Origin: Apostichopus japonicus
Taxonomy: Eukaryota > Echinodermata > Holothuroidea > Aspidochirotida > Stichopodidae
Assembly: GCF_037975245.1 (NCBI RefSeq)
Contig: NC_092576.1
Location: 40,180,111-40,244,110 of the forward strand
DNA length: 64,000 nt
Reading direction: 5' to 3'
Made by a program: the position numbers and the translations under genes. The notes under the pieces are model-generated. The model saw nothing but the letters and a program-made list of their open reading frames with translations. It ran no database searches and was not told where the DNA came from. This document shows positions 55,001 to 64,000 of this stretch, piece after piece; positions within the stretch are counted from its first letter, which is position 1; each line of letters opens with the position of its first letter.

Positions 55001-58000
55001 GTGTTTGTATTATCACTATAAACACTAAATGACATGCCAGCCATACTAAATTGTGCATTTTGTGTCCATATTTACTGGAAATGTTGCTTATTATTAAGGT
55101 CGAAAAATGGATCACATATGGCCATGGGCGGCGATCCTGGGTGGAGGGGGGATATATCCCCCCATGGAAATGGGTGGAGGGGATGTAATGCACCATACCC
55201 CCCCCCCCCCACCAAATGCCAGGGATAAGAATATTTTCATGCCTACATTTATGCATCTTCGTTAATGTACGGCTCTTTTTTAGCTTCATTTCTCGCCTAC
55301 CATAAACGCAGTGCGATCTTTTCAAATAAAGCGTCTTTATAAAGCAAAAATAGTTGACTGTAGGCTTCATTGGCCCTATAACAACAAAATGTATTATTGC
55401 GCCCACGGTATTGATATAGTACATATATGCACCCTCATAGTATTCATATAGGCCCTATAGTAGGCCTACACACGTACATGTTCCCTCGAACAGCTGAGAA
55501 TCTCATGTAACCAGGGTAATGCTTAATACACGTTTCACCTGGATGCCCTAGCAATCGGTACCTAGGAATGTAACTATGTGTAATTGTGTATTGCATGTGT
55601 ATAGGCCTATAATAGCCTGCATGAGGCCATTTTCTTCATCGAATAATATAACAGAGCTCTCGAACATTCTAACGTTGCGCCTGAAGCAAGATTGACAGGG
55701 GCAATTTTCCCAAAATAACACCCGAAATTAAAAAAAAAATTATTTTGGATCCTGATTATGAGATATTTCGGACATGACATCCCTATTTTAAAGTTGGGTA
55801 TATGCCGCTTGGAAACCTCGGGAAGTGCCGTTTCCGGCCATCTAGAGGGATTGTTAATCCCAAAATCTTCTTGTACGCTTCGCGCCAACTCATGGTGGCG
55901 CTACGCTTAGATAGTCAACAAGGTCATATCCCCCGCCCCCACTCGGAAGTACGGATCGCCGCCCATGCATATGACACCATTTGGCATTTCAGCCCTTCTT
56001 TGAAAGCAAAAATTGTACACCCCCTCCCCTTAGACCCATCCCCCAGGACGGCGATCATTCATGCCTGGCGCCCCCCCTATTGGAAAATCCTGGATACGCC
56101 CCTGTGTATCTATCTAGATACACGGTCTATACACGTTCTACATACGGTCATCTCAAAAAGTAAATAGTATACTGTCAATTGCGTGATATAATGTTACATT
56201 TAAAGACGTCCAGGGCGTGTTTACGAGGAGACTTGAAAGGGTCAATTTCCAATTAGCTATGTCCGCCACAGCTGTCGAAAGTATGTTTCGCAGAATGAGA
56301 TATTTGCGGCACACACATAAACAAGGTCATGCAATTGGACTGATGGGCATGATTTATTCCGGGTGCTGAAAAATCTTTCCGAGAGGATCTCACAAACTTG
56401 ATCCAAAGTCTACGGCGTTTTAGGTCGGTTCTTCTACTCTGATGCTTTTGTTGGCTGATGTATAACTGCCATCTCCAACAATACAGAATTGTGGCATATT
56501 GGGGAAAAGGTAGTAATATCGTTGCAGTTTTTGGCAGCATAAGTATACAACTTAACAGACTAAAAGTGTTGTTCTGAGTGCTGTATACCAAATATAGCGT
56601 CATATGGTCACCTAATGTTGTAGGAATGTTTCAGGAATGTCTGAAATGGGTTGCCGAAAAAGCTGTATTTTCTTTCCATGTTTACGTGTTAAACGTTCGA
56701 AATTGGTAAAGTTAAATACAGCAATGTTAAGTATTACATACACTTACATACATGCACAGTGGTGGTATTTTATGTTCATCGAAAATTCTACATAGTTGAC
56801 CTTTAAAAACTACAACTATGACTGACTTTTTCGTACATATTGGCAACATGGTTTATTTACAAAAAACAACTGAGAATGAAACATTTATTTTTTATCTTCT
56901 TTACTTTTATTTTGTTCTTATTTTTAGAACATATGGAAACCACAGTGAATAATCAGAGACAACCAAGAAAGAAATTGTGCCCTTTTCATCATTAATAAAC
57001 ATGTGACTTGCAGTTATATATATTTTTCATCATTGGACAGAAATATTAAGTAAGCAAACGTTTTGTTTGGTGATATTTTATGTAATAACATGCAAGCTTG
57101 TTTAATGAATGAGGTGAATTAGTTTCATCAAAATAATGTTAAATAAAATCTATTGCTATGCATACATTAGACGTTCAAAATTGGTTCTGGATGAATAATC
57201 ACCTGTGTTTTCTTTATAGTTACTATCTTTGACGCATCTTCAGCAAGGCAGAAATCATATAATTTACAGATGCCTTCCTTTGTGTATAGAATCTTCTTAG
57301 TCGATAACCCTGGATGCAAAAACTGTTGAAAATAATAGAATCAACTATGTAAGGAAAACTCTGATATCGAATCTTTCAAAGCTAACATAAAACACAAGTA
57401 ATAACTTCAAACAAATAAACTATTACAAATTGAACAAGGCCGGCTTGATGTGATCAGGGAGCAATTTATTAAATTTCTATTAACTATTATGAAAAGCGGT
57501 TCGATTGTTGCCGTCAACAATAATTATCAAGAGATTATATGATTCGGTTCACAATGATAACTTATGCATTTTTTGTATTCAAATTTCATGTGGCAAGTTG
57601 TTATTGATTCTGTTTGTTGAATTTTTGGTTACCCGGTTGTCACACTAACACAGGTGTAGCGTAATCTATAAATACTTTCAATAGTAATGATCATAATTAT
57701 TCATTTTTTGTTGTTGGAAAAACAACAACTAATAAGCAACATTAGTATTGATACATGCTTGTACCACCGACTCACCCCAAACGACTGCAAACATTCTATT
57801 CCTTCCACAATGGCAGTGATATGTTTCATTACATCCAGTACTAAAAATGGACTGCTATGTGAACTCGGGTCAAATGTAAGGCGGCTTTCCAAAGTCTCAC
57901 ATACACTATGTTCAGTAACGAGGTAAAGATTGGCTGTAAGAATAAAAATCCTACTAGTATGATATAGGATTGATGATAATACTTCTTGCAGCTCGATGAT

Positions 58001-61000
58001 ACGTTTATATGTTTCCATTGAATATTTATGTATACGCCAGGAAAAGAGGCATTCCTATTCGTAACTGCAATGAGTACGATGAATACCATCAATTATCCGA
58101 TTATGCCCTTCACTGATTGTTGAAGATTGCTTTTAAGTTTATGTTGCTTTAATTATGGCATGATGATTACACAATTGGTGAATTAACAAGTATAGAATAG
58201 TCCTAGACAATGCCTCTTAAAACATTACTAAATTCCAGACTTAGTAAATGATTAGTTTATGGGGTTCTGCGTTTGGCTGGCATTGTAATTGACTACATCG
58301 AAATAATCCTTGCGTTATATCAACAAAAAACATGATGTTAGTTTTGTACCAGTATGGATGTGTAATGTATGAATGTACGTGATGAAAGAATAGCTCACTT
58401 TTGTCGACTGCTATTCCCTCAATTCTCGTAAGACGATCGGTCGTAGGTAGATCAAGTGTTCGTTTCACAAATGAATTCCAATGGATAATTTTTTTCTTCG
58501 TTATTCCCTCTAATGCAGAAAAATGGGGTAATAAACACAACAGTGTACCGGTCATATATGCTTTTAGCAAGGAAGGCACATTTCTCTGTAAGGTAATTGA
58601 CTTACAATTAAAAAAAATGAATGAGACATTTCAAGTCGCTGTTTCCTTTCCTAAGCGCTATTTTTTAACACAAGCGGAAGGTTTTCGTTAAAATTTTTAC
58701 CCTTGAAGCACATGGGTGAACATAAAGGGTACCAACAATCATGCTGCGACCTACCTGTGATTGTCGTCAGAACCGCGCATTTGTTGACGTCACTGGACAT
58801 TCTTATAGTACCCATCCATCTATTGTATATTGTTCCGACCTTTATAGCTAATAAGATGCAGAACTCACTCTCAGTAAATATTCTGTCCTTTGTCCCTCTG
58901 TCCTCTGCCGCAGAGTAATAATCTGTAAAGCAGAAGCAGACGTAAGAAAACACAAGTTAAGGTTTTACATGATTATTAAGAAAACTCCATACATGTTTTA
59001 TAGGTAACACGGTGACAGTATATATTATAAGGAATATACGTTTTCATAATATACAGGTCATACAGTACACATCTTTATAATGTGACCTTATACTATCTAC
59101 AGGCAGAGTCAGCTGTTGGACGATCTCAATATTGCGCATAAAGGAAATATAATATAAGTATATGTACACAATAGACGTATGTCACCTTAAATGATGTTGT
59201 TTTTCATGCTATTTATAATATCATGTATTCAAATACATTTAACGATAACAATACAATAATATGTTAGCATTTATCATTAAGTTATGCACTGTGCCTCAAT
59301 TGACATATTAAGATAAAACCAACTTACTGCTTTCACTGCCGCTAGAGTGGATGGAATTGCTTTCGTCGATCGGAATACTTGGAAGATCTGATCTGAAGTG
59401 AAATCAAACAACAAAAGTGAAACTGTCGATCACCTACCTTTTCCGCATCAAAGAAGACAGTAACAAAGCTAGTTATAATTATCTGAGATGCCCTCGACTA
59501 CTCGAAAGATAATTAAAGAAACTCATTTACATGATAAAAAAGTATTGAGCACGATTAAACGTTTACGTTATACACAATTAGAGTTATCCCTTGGTAATTC
59601 AAACAATATCGTTGACATATTATATCATAACAAATAAAGGTTAACATTTTATGCATGCAGTCAAATGAATAACTAAACACCTTTCATGAAAATATTTAAA
59701 CCATAAACGCAGCTTTGGGCTTTCTGAGTTCAGCCAAGGAGATCTACAATGTATATTCTTAACATCATTGATTGTGTTTGGCCTTTAGTTTATTAGTCCT
59801 TACTTCTGTTTGTTTTTTAGACTCCCTTGTAACGGATTCTGTAAAACTAAAGTAAAGACAGAAATGTAGTAGTTAAAAAGATTCCAACTACAAACGATAT
59901 GTATATGATTTATAATAGTGATTTAAGACGTTTTTTTTAACTTACGTGATTGTTCAGCCGGCAAAGTGTTGAGTTGCAGTTGAGTTGAACCACCGAGGGT
60001 CGTATCTGCATCTCTAAATTAATAACATTCAGTTAAACTTTTGTTATCTTTAAACGTTTCTTATCTGCAGTTTTAATTTCCAAACCAAAAGCCTTTGTTT
60101 AGAAAAGCTTGCAGGTTTGAACATTTAAAAAATGAGTCTAATACCTAAATAAATATGTATTACAAAGTACACACCAAGTTAACCCTGCATCCATGCGACC
60201 TTATTTTAGGGCAATATTCATTTTACAGAGACATAGACTGGATGGACATGTAGTCGTCATAACATATACCATAACTTACGTGACCACTCTAAGTAATAAT
60301 AATACTAATAATAATAATAAATACTACTTATATAGCGCCTCCCAAAAATCTCGAAGCGCTGTACAGTAAAAAGAAAGTCATCAACAGAAAAACCAGGCTA
60401 AGAAACCAAAAGATGCAAACTCAAAAATATACGACATACAATATACAGATAAAACAGCTAAGAGGATAAGACTATAGTAACCTACAAAAATAAATCAGGC
60501 TAAAGAGCAAACTAGAAAGTCATTGTATAACCAACCAATGACGACCATTATTCTAAAGTCTGATTCTTTGTTGCTGAGTATGTCATTTTGAAGTCAATAC
60601 CAAGCAAATGTTAATGTAAAAAAGTCGAGAGTTTACAAGTATATAAACAACAATACAAAAAAAGCGAAAATGAAAGTCTTACGTTGACAAATTAAAAGAC
60701 ATCGAAGCTGCAGAAAATATGGAAATATCGTGTTAATTCCAAAATTATTCTACCATATATTGGAGACTGAAGGGATCTGAAAACCAGCATTAAAACATTT
60801 TATATTGAACATGCCTACAAACCAGTTATCATTATTTACAATCACCCTGGATACTTCGTAAGTCTACTTCAAATTGGTTCTCTTGATAGTAAAGTTCGCA
60901 CAACCATAATGTTTGTGTTCATGATTATCTCATAGCATAGCATACCAGACCAATTGTAAGCCACTTAACTTACCTCTGATCTTCATTGTTATCTTATAGA

Positions 61001-63548
61001 TGCAGACAAACAAGAAACAAGTTAACAGAATAGCAATACTCAGTATGATCCATTGAAGATAGCCAAATCCTGAAAGAAAGTTGAGACTTTACCAATTATC
61101 TTAACAATTTATTGAAACATGTTATATATGGATACTTTACAGGTGAAATACCAATTAACATCATTAAATACAATCATGGACATGTTTTGTAAATGGACAT
61201 TCAACTAGTTTCACATGTTAGTGCCTACTCAAGTCTAAGTAAAGTAACTTTGAATGACGTCAGAGGTTCGTTTAACTCCTATTTCCGTATATTCCAAGAA
61301 TAACTATGGATCTAAGAAAAGTGTGATAATATAAATTAGAAAAAAATAGTATCAATACTAGAGAGTTCAATAATAAATTCCCCTCTGCATCATTGTTGCT
61401 ACAGATCTACCATCGTGAATTAATCTATTAGCATTAAATAAATAGCTTGATGGAAGAAAACCTGAAGATTGCGGTCCTGAGGTGTGGGGTTCTGTCGTTG
61501 ACCTATCTGAAGGAAAATTGAGACCGGTTGGAGAAAAAAAAAATGATGATACTCTGTAGCTGGTTATTTTCAAGCAAGAATTAGAAGAAACGAAACTCTG
61601 TAATAGTTAATTTTCACTGTAAGTTGATCTCACTTTATACTTTGTAGTAAGCATTCTATTAAAATTACATGATTACTCAATGATCATTTCATAACGAAAC
61701 AACATTGCGAAATATTGTAACAAAGAAACAAACCAAACTATATTAATATATGAGATTAGAATAAATAAATTCAAAGCATTAAAGTTATTGATCATCACTA
61801 GATATTTTGAGAGCTCTTTAGCCTTAGCATAAATTACTCATGATATCCAATCCTGAAAGTGTTGGTTGAGTTGTCGACTCGTCTGTAAGAGAAGAAAATA
61901 TGTTTAACTATTTTCGTCACTCAAAATCTTATTGAAGGATACGGAACAATATTAACTTTGATATGCTGTAGAGAGTTAAAAAAATACTGTTATAATTCTA
62001 AGGGTGTAATTCTTACCACATCATAAGATAAGTTAATCACTTGAGGTTCATCAACTGAAGTGACTGACTTAAGGACATATGATATTCAGTGTCACCCAAT
62101 TTGACACATATTTTTTATTTCTTGAAAAAGGGATACATAGGGAAATGTTATAAACACTGTTAGGTTTTTGTTTTTGTTTTCTGGAATAAAACATATGAAG
62201 ATGAAAGCTAACATTCTACATAAATGCATGCTTAAAAAACCAAAGCTTAAATAGACACCTTACGAAATGCAGAACTGGGAAACAGAAAGCCGAACTTTTA
62301 ACATTCTTTGATATCCCACATTAAATTATGTTTATAATGTTGAAACGTTCCGTAAGTTTAATTTTTTAGGATTTTGTTTTTCCCAAGTTCCCAGAAGATT
62401 TACATTCAATCCATAGGCTCGTCATCTAGCGTCTTACTAGAAGCGCAGACTGTCTACTTTAAGACTCAGTTGTAACAACGTTTAAGAATGACATATATGT
62501 CTACATAACGTAGTGGAAGGCTTTGTTTGCTTACCAGACAGAGTAACGGTCACCGTGACACTTGTTTTGAGATCACGTTCACTGTCTCGTCGTTGTGTAC
62601 TCGTACATGTAACATTCTCTTCTTTCAGCGGATTTATCAAAACAAACGTTATTCTTCTGGACGCATTTGTGGTCGGGGTCATTTCAGTCACAACTTCATT
62701 GCGGTCATTAAATGATAACACTGCTGTAGGTCTTGCTCCATCCGCATGACAAATGACAGTCAAATTCTCTCCAGCAGAAACATACTTCTTATCGGTTCTT
62801 TCTCCATTCAAAGTAATGTAAAGCTGTGGGAAAACTTATATCAACAGAAGAAATACACATGCAGTTGTGACATATATTAGGTATCGATTAGCTTTATCAG
62901 ACATACCTTAAGATGCTATTTAAGAAATCTAAGCTTGTTTAATGTTGAATGAATACTAGAATTGTATATTGTATTTGATTATTGTGCACTTTAAACTGGA
63001 AGAGCGATATTTTTACAGTCAAGGAGGATAACATTGAACAGGGAAATCTTACTAACTATAATCAAATGCACCATTTTTTACGCTATAAAAAGAAATAAAA
63101 TACCTGTAAAACATTTTTGTAATACCGACTTATATATGCGCTAAAATGTACACGTTGCGGGAATTACATTTAACAATATTTGGTTTCTATCAGTTTGCTT
63201 CCTAGTGTGCTGTGATACACGATGCTGTTAACTTACCGTAGGTATAGAGTGACACTCCCACATGATACTCTGATGATGTCACACTATTGCCATAGCAGGA
63301 AATCTTTTCATTTTCTTGTGTTGGTCTATAATGCAGCAGAGATTTTGAATTATATATTTGAGTATCACCTTCTGTAACATTAGTTTTTGTATAAATCCTA
63401 TCGCGATTATTTATAACCCAGGAAAGGTTCATCTTTGGCCTTGCTTCCCAAGCAAAGCATGTTATCACCATTAGTTCATACTGGGGAACCCAGACGTAAG
63501 ATTGATTAAGTGGAAATTCGTTGATCTTCAGTGACATCCTTGGAGGTA
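51951..63548 (-). CDS. Ig-domain receptor with tyrosine-pseudokinase domain, 5' end beyond window
   Basis: Sixteen exons read by eye join in a single frame of 625 codons plus stop. Approximate residues are: Ig 1-104, Ig 105-204, stalk 205-234, membrane segment about 240-262 (WIILSIAILLTCFLFVCIY), juxtamembrane 263-340, kinase-like domain about 345-595, tail to 625. Kinase landmarks are visible in order. The glycine loop keeps only its third Gly (KVGTIY). The beta-3 AVK is AVL. The hinge is NLYLVTEH. The catalytic loop HRDL....N is HPGLSTKK, DFG is DFC and APE is PPE. SDVW and DCW...LRPS are intact. Loss of Lys, Asp and Asn predicts no phosphotransfer, while an intact frame over 16 exons argues against a dead gene. 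YEIP and YMPM end the tail. A signal peptide and first V-like Ig exon are expected to the right of the window, as in copies A and B. Confidence 0.85.
52369..52450 (-). CDS. Receptor exon: last kinase-fold segment with CW...RP
   Basis: 82 bases, phase 2 to phase 0. NLVLFDCWSQTCSLRPSIHH carries the conserved Cys-Trp and the Arg that buttresses the APE Glu, showing that the fold is maintained. Acceptor TTGACAG, donor GTAAGT. Confidence 0.87.
53041..53134 (-). CDS. Receptor exon: C-lobe, alpha-G region
   Basis: 94 bases, phase 1 to phase 2. GDSPFPVDEDIKPGQDVKAP is the G.xPFP....E...+....P segment of tyrosine kinases. It ends QRYFQLR. Acceptor CCCAAAG, donor GTATCC. Confidence 0.8.
53649..53763 (-). 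CDS. Receptor exon: shortened activation segment to alpha-F
   Basis: 115 bases, phase 0 to phase 1. VSFNQFPPESFFRNEYSAES, then DVWSTAVVIWEILSMG. PPE stands for APE and SDVW is conserved; the usual Phe-Gly after SDVWS is Thr-Ala. Only 17 residues separate DFC and PPE, with no tyrosine pair, so the activation loop is short. Acceptor TTGCCAG, donor GTAAAT. Confidence 0.88.
54766..56104. mobile_element. Non-autonomous inverted-repeat DNA transposon in a receptor intron
   Basis: The ends are CAGGGGCGTATCCAGG on the left and CCTGGATACGCCCCTG on the right, a perfect 16-base inverted repeat except at inner positions. They are followed inward by the related GCGCCCCCCCTATTGG. The element is flanked by the exact 6-base repeat TGTATC (54760-54765 and 56105-56110). 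No transposase was recognised. It lies in the 3.5-kb intron between the catalytic-loop and activation-segment exons. The ends look hAT-like, but a 6-base duplication is not typical of hAT, so the family is uncertain. Confidence 0.8.
55123..55967. mobile_element. Second inverted-repeat transposon nested in the first
   Basis: It begins CATGGGCGGCGATCC and ends GGATCGCCGCCCATG, a perfect 15-base inverted repeat. It is flanked by 8-base direct repeats, CATATGGC (55115-55122) and CATATGAC (55968-55975), that match at 7 of 8. Eight-base duplications and short inverted ends suggest a hAT-type non-autonomous element. No transposase frame was recognised. It must be younger than the element that contains it. 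Confidence 0.78.
57224..57322 (-). CDS. Receptor exon: degenerate catalytic loop and DFC
   Basis: 99 bases, phase 0 both ends. FLHPGLSTKKILYTKEG aligns with FIHRDLAARNVLVTEDG, so R, D and N are P, G and K. KLYDFCLAED replaces K.SDFGLA.D: the metal-binding Asp is kept and the Gly becomes Cys. Acceptor TCAACAG, donor GTAACT. Confidence 0.88.
57776..57933 (-). CDS. Receptor exon: hinge and alpha-E
   Basis: 158 bases, phase 1 to phase 0. TNLYLVTEHSVCETLESRL is the hinge region of a tyrosine-kinase fold. It continues to the alpha-E block AIVEGIECLQSFG, which leads directly into the catalytic loop of the next exon. Acceptor TCTTACAG, donor GTGAGT. Confidence 0.85.
58399..58509 (-). CDS. Receptor exon: alpha-C helix and beta-4
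   Basis: 111 bases, phase 1 both ends. It starts (E)GITKKKIIHWNSFVKRTL and ends TRIEGIAVDK, equivalent to the alpha-C to LLGVC region of kinases. The conserved alpha-C Glu appears to be Arg in FVKR. An open frame extends upstream of it, but the acceptor CTGCATTAG restores the correct phase. Confidence 0.75.
58755..58922 (-). CDS. Receptor exon: start of pseudokinase N-lobe
   Basis: 168 bases, phase 1 both ends. It starts with NYYSAAED and runs through the degenerate glycine loop (LLAIKVGTIYNRWMG) to beta-3 (NKCAVLTTIT). Two of three loop glycines are replaced by Leu and Ile, and the ATP-binding Lys of AVK is Leu. Acceptor TTTACAG, donor GTAGGT. Confidence 0.75.
59328..59392 (-). CDS. Receptor juxtamembrane exon 3
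   Basis: 65 bases, phase 2 to phase 1: SDLPSIPIDESNSIHSSGSE. Acidic and Ser-rich, without kinase similarity. Acceptor CACTTCAG, donor GTAAGT. Confidence 0.65.
59804..59846 (-). CDS. Receptor juxtamembrane exon 2
   Basis: The 43-base version, using acceptor ACTTTAG, joins phase 1 to phase 2 and gives LLQNPLQGSLKNKQK. The nearer acceptor TTTACAG gives a 35-base exon that does not fit the frame. The donor GTAAGG is strong. Confidence 0.5.
59946..60005 (-). CDS. Receptor juxtamembrane exon 1
   Basis: 60 bases, phase 1 to phase 1, encoding TTLGGSTQLQLNTLPAEQS. Acceptor GATGCAG, donor GTAAGT. The frame was chosen because the other two contain a stop or break phase with neighbours. Confidence 0.6.
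60285..60420. repeat. (AAT)n with a short conserved repeat end
   Basis: AAT triplets at about 60296-60330 are followed by TTATATAGCGCCTCCCAAAA and TCGAAGCGCTGTACAG. This pairing of a TNN microsatellite with a GCGCC...GCGCTGTAC end looks like the tail of a common dispersed repeat. It lies in the intron between the membrane exon and the first juxtamembrane exon. Confidence 0.5.
60974..61069 (-). CDS. Receptor transmembrane exon
   Basis: 96 bases, phase 1 both ends. It encodes GFGYLQ, then the hydrophobic run WIILSIAILLTCFLFVCIY, then the basic stop-transfer KITMKIR. Acceptor CTTTCAG, donor GTAAGT. One membrane pass places the kinase-like part in the cytoplasm. Confidence 0.85.
61462..61506 (-). 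CDS. Receptor stalk exon 2 (45 bases)
   Basis: A phase 1 exon with RSTTEPHTSGPQSS. The acceptor CCTTCAG is good, but the donor GTTTTC is weak, so the exon may be optional. Skipping it keeps the frame. Confidence 0.55.
61838..61882 (-). CDS. Receptor stalk exon 1 (45 bases)
   Basis: A 15-codon phase 1 exon with ESTTQPTLSGLDIM, Ser/Thr-rich as in an O-glycosylated stalk. Acceptor TCTTACAG, donor GTAATT. It has the same length and a similar STT start as the next exon, so the two probably arose by exon duplication. Confidence 0.6.
   Translation of the reverse strand, partial: TSRQLNQHFQDWIS
62535..62834 (-). CDS. Receptor exon: membrane-proximal Ig domain
   Basis: 300 bases, phase 1 both ends. 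To keep phase the acceptor must be ATATAAG before TTTTCCCACAG, giving VFPQLYITLNGER; the nearer CACAG acceptor would break phase. Cys residues are in LTVICHADGARP and ENVTCTST. Donor GTAAGC. Confidence 0.8.
63237..63548 (-). CDS. Receptor exon: Ig domain homologous to exon 2 of copies A and B
   Basis: 312 bases, phase 1 both ends. It begins VPPRMSLKINEF (first base of the Val codon from the previous exon) and has Cys in MVITCFAWEARPKMNLSW and EKISCYGN. It ends SLYTYG at GTAAGT. The VPP start, the RPxxNLS motif and the YG end match the second Ig exon of copies A and B. Confidence 0.85.
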
Positions 63549-64000
63549 CTGCGTAAATAACAAAAAAGTTAAATACAATTACCTAGTGACTATGTAATTT
63601 CTGTGAGGGATTTGACGAAGATGACCATTTCTTTCAAGTTTGACAACTTTGCTCTTGTCAAAATGGTACACGATGACTCTCACCCCCCCCCCCCACCCGA
63701 TTAACGCCCCTCCTACTAACACATGTTAAGTAGCTTAGCTACGTTGAATATATAACTTAGATTCCTCTTGGGATAACTCAGATAAGGCTTGTTATTGTGT
63801 TCATATTTTGTTTAAAAATTTTGATGAATTTTCTGTAATATATGGTGGAAATCATATTAAATAAAGCACACCTACGTGAGTTTAATTCATCTATTCACAA
63901 CAATAACAATACTGATATACACACGTACTCAGCATAACCACCCTTAATCTAGCCAGTAGTTTTGCTGCTTATACTTGCAAATTTCAAGATGTATTTTTTT
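63549..64000. other. Intron upstream of the first visible receptor exon
   Basis: No further exon was recognised to the window edge. By analogy with copies A and B, the signal peptide and V-like Ig exon should lie to the right. A C run is present at about 63685-63695. Confidence 0.5.

Noticed and set aside
54753-55424. A 223-codon minus-strand open frame
   Set aside because: It crosses the end of one transposon and the end of a nested one, is rich in Gly/Pro from C and G runs, and has no domain. It lies inside an intron of the receptor gene.
58510-58579. Upstream extension of the alpha-C exon open frame
   Set aside because: Using the farther acceptor (after TTACAG) breaks phase with the preceding exon. 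The internal acceptor CTGCATTAG gives the correct phase and a natural kinase sequence.
58401-58691. Plus-strand open frames over the kinase N-lobe region
   Set aside because: They are shadows of the minus-strand exons 58399-58509 and 58755-58922, whose splice phases join exactly.
51951-63548. Active receptor tyrosine kinase
   Set aside because: The AVK Lys, HRD Asp, catalytic-loop Asn and DFG Gly are all replaced in clean exons, so catalysis is not expected.

Overview
This is eukaryotic, intron-rich, A+T-rich animal DNA. Very long (TA)n tracts, DIRS-type and RTE-type retrotransposon remains, a tRNA-derived SINE and a cluster of immunoglobulin-domain receptor exons suggest a marine invertebrate deuterostome, perhaps an echinoderm. 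The species is an inference and could be wrong. No prokaryotic gene, operon, CRISPR array or rRNA was seen.

The main gene is on the minus strand at 51951-63548 and continues off the right edge of the window. Reading splice sites and phases by eye gives 16 exons that join in one frame of 625 codons plus stop. They encode two Ig domains, two 15-codon Ser/Thr-rich stalk exons, one membrane segment, a juxtamembrane region and a receptor-tyrosine-kinase-like domain. The kinase fold markers are present (LYLVTE hinge, PPE, SDVW, CW...RP), but the catalytic residues are replaced: the AVK lysine is Leu, HRD is HPG, the catalytic-loop Asn is Lys and DFG is DFC. The C-terminus ends with YEIP and YMPM, the latter a PI3-kinase p85-type YxxM site. 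This looks like a signalling pseudokinase receptor that depends on a partner, broadly like ErbB3 in logic but with an Ig-type ectodomain.

Two related minus-strand gene copies lie at 19899-20913 and 41536-42558. Each has a signal peptide plus V-like Ig exon and a second Ig exon homologous to the first visible Ig exon of the main gene. No stalk, membrane or kinase exon was recognised after either. They sit in a duplicated block (about 17.2-21.3 kb and 39.45-42.9 kb). A shorter noncoding unit from this block also appears near 14.8, 16.5 and 46.5 kb.

The rest is mostly mobile DNA. From left to right: a fold-back MITE (4.5-4.95 kb); DIRS-like remains on the minus strand (about 5.9-9.7 and 11.4-13.6 kb); a decayed RTE-type LINE (23.87-28.45 kb) split by a TTAA-flanked DNA transposon (26305-27762); a DIRS-like element on the plus strand (29.5-32.15 kb); another minus-strand DIRS-like element (33.3-38.8 kb); four long TA microsatellites, one inside a near-perfect palindrome (46996-47335); a tRNA-derived SINE (49.74-50.08 kb); and two nested inverted-repeat transposons (54766-56104 and 55123-55967) in the long intron of the pseudokinase gene.
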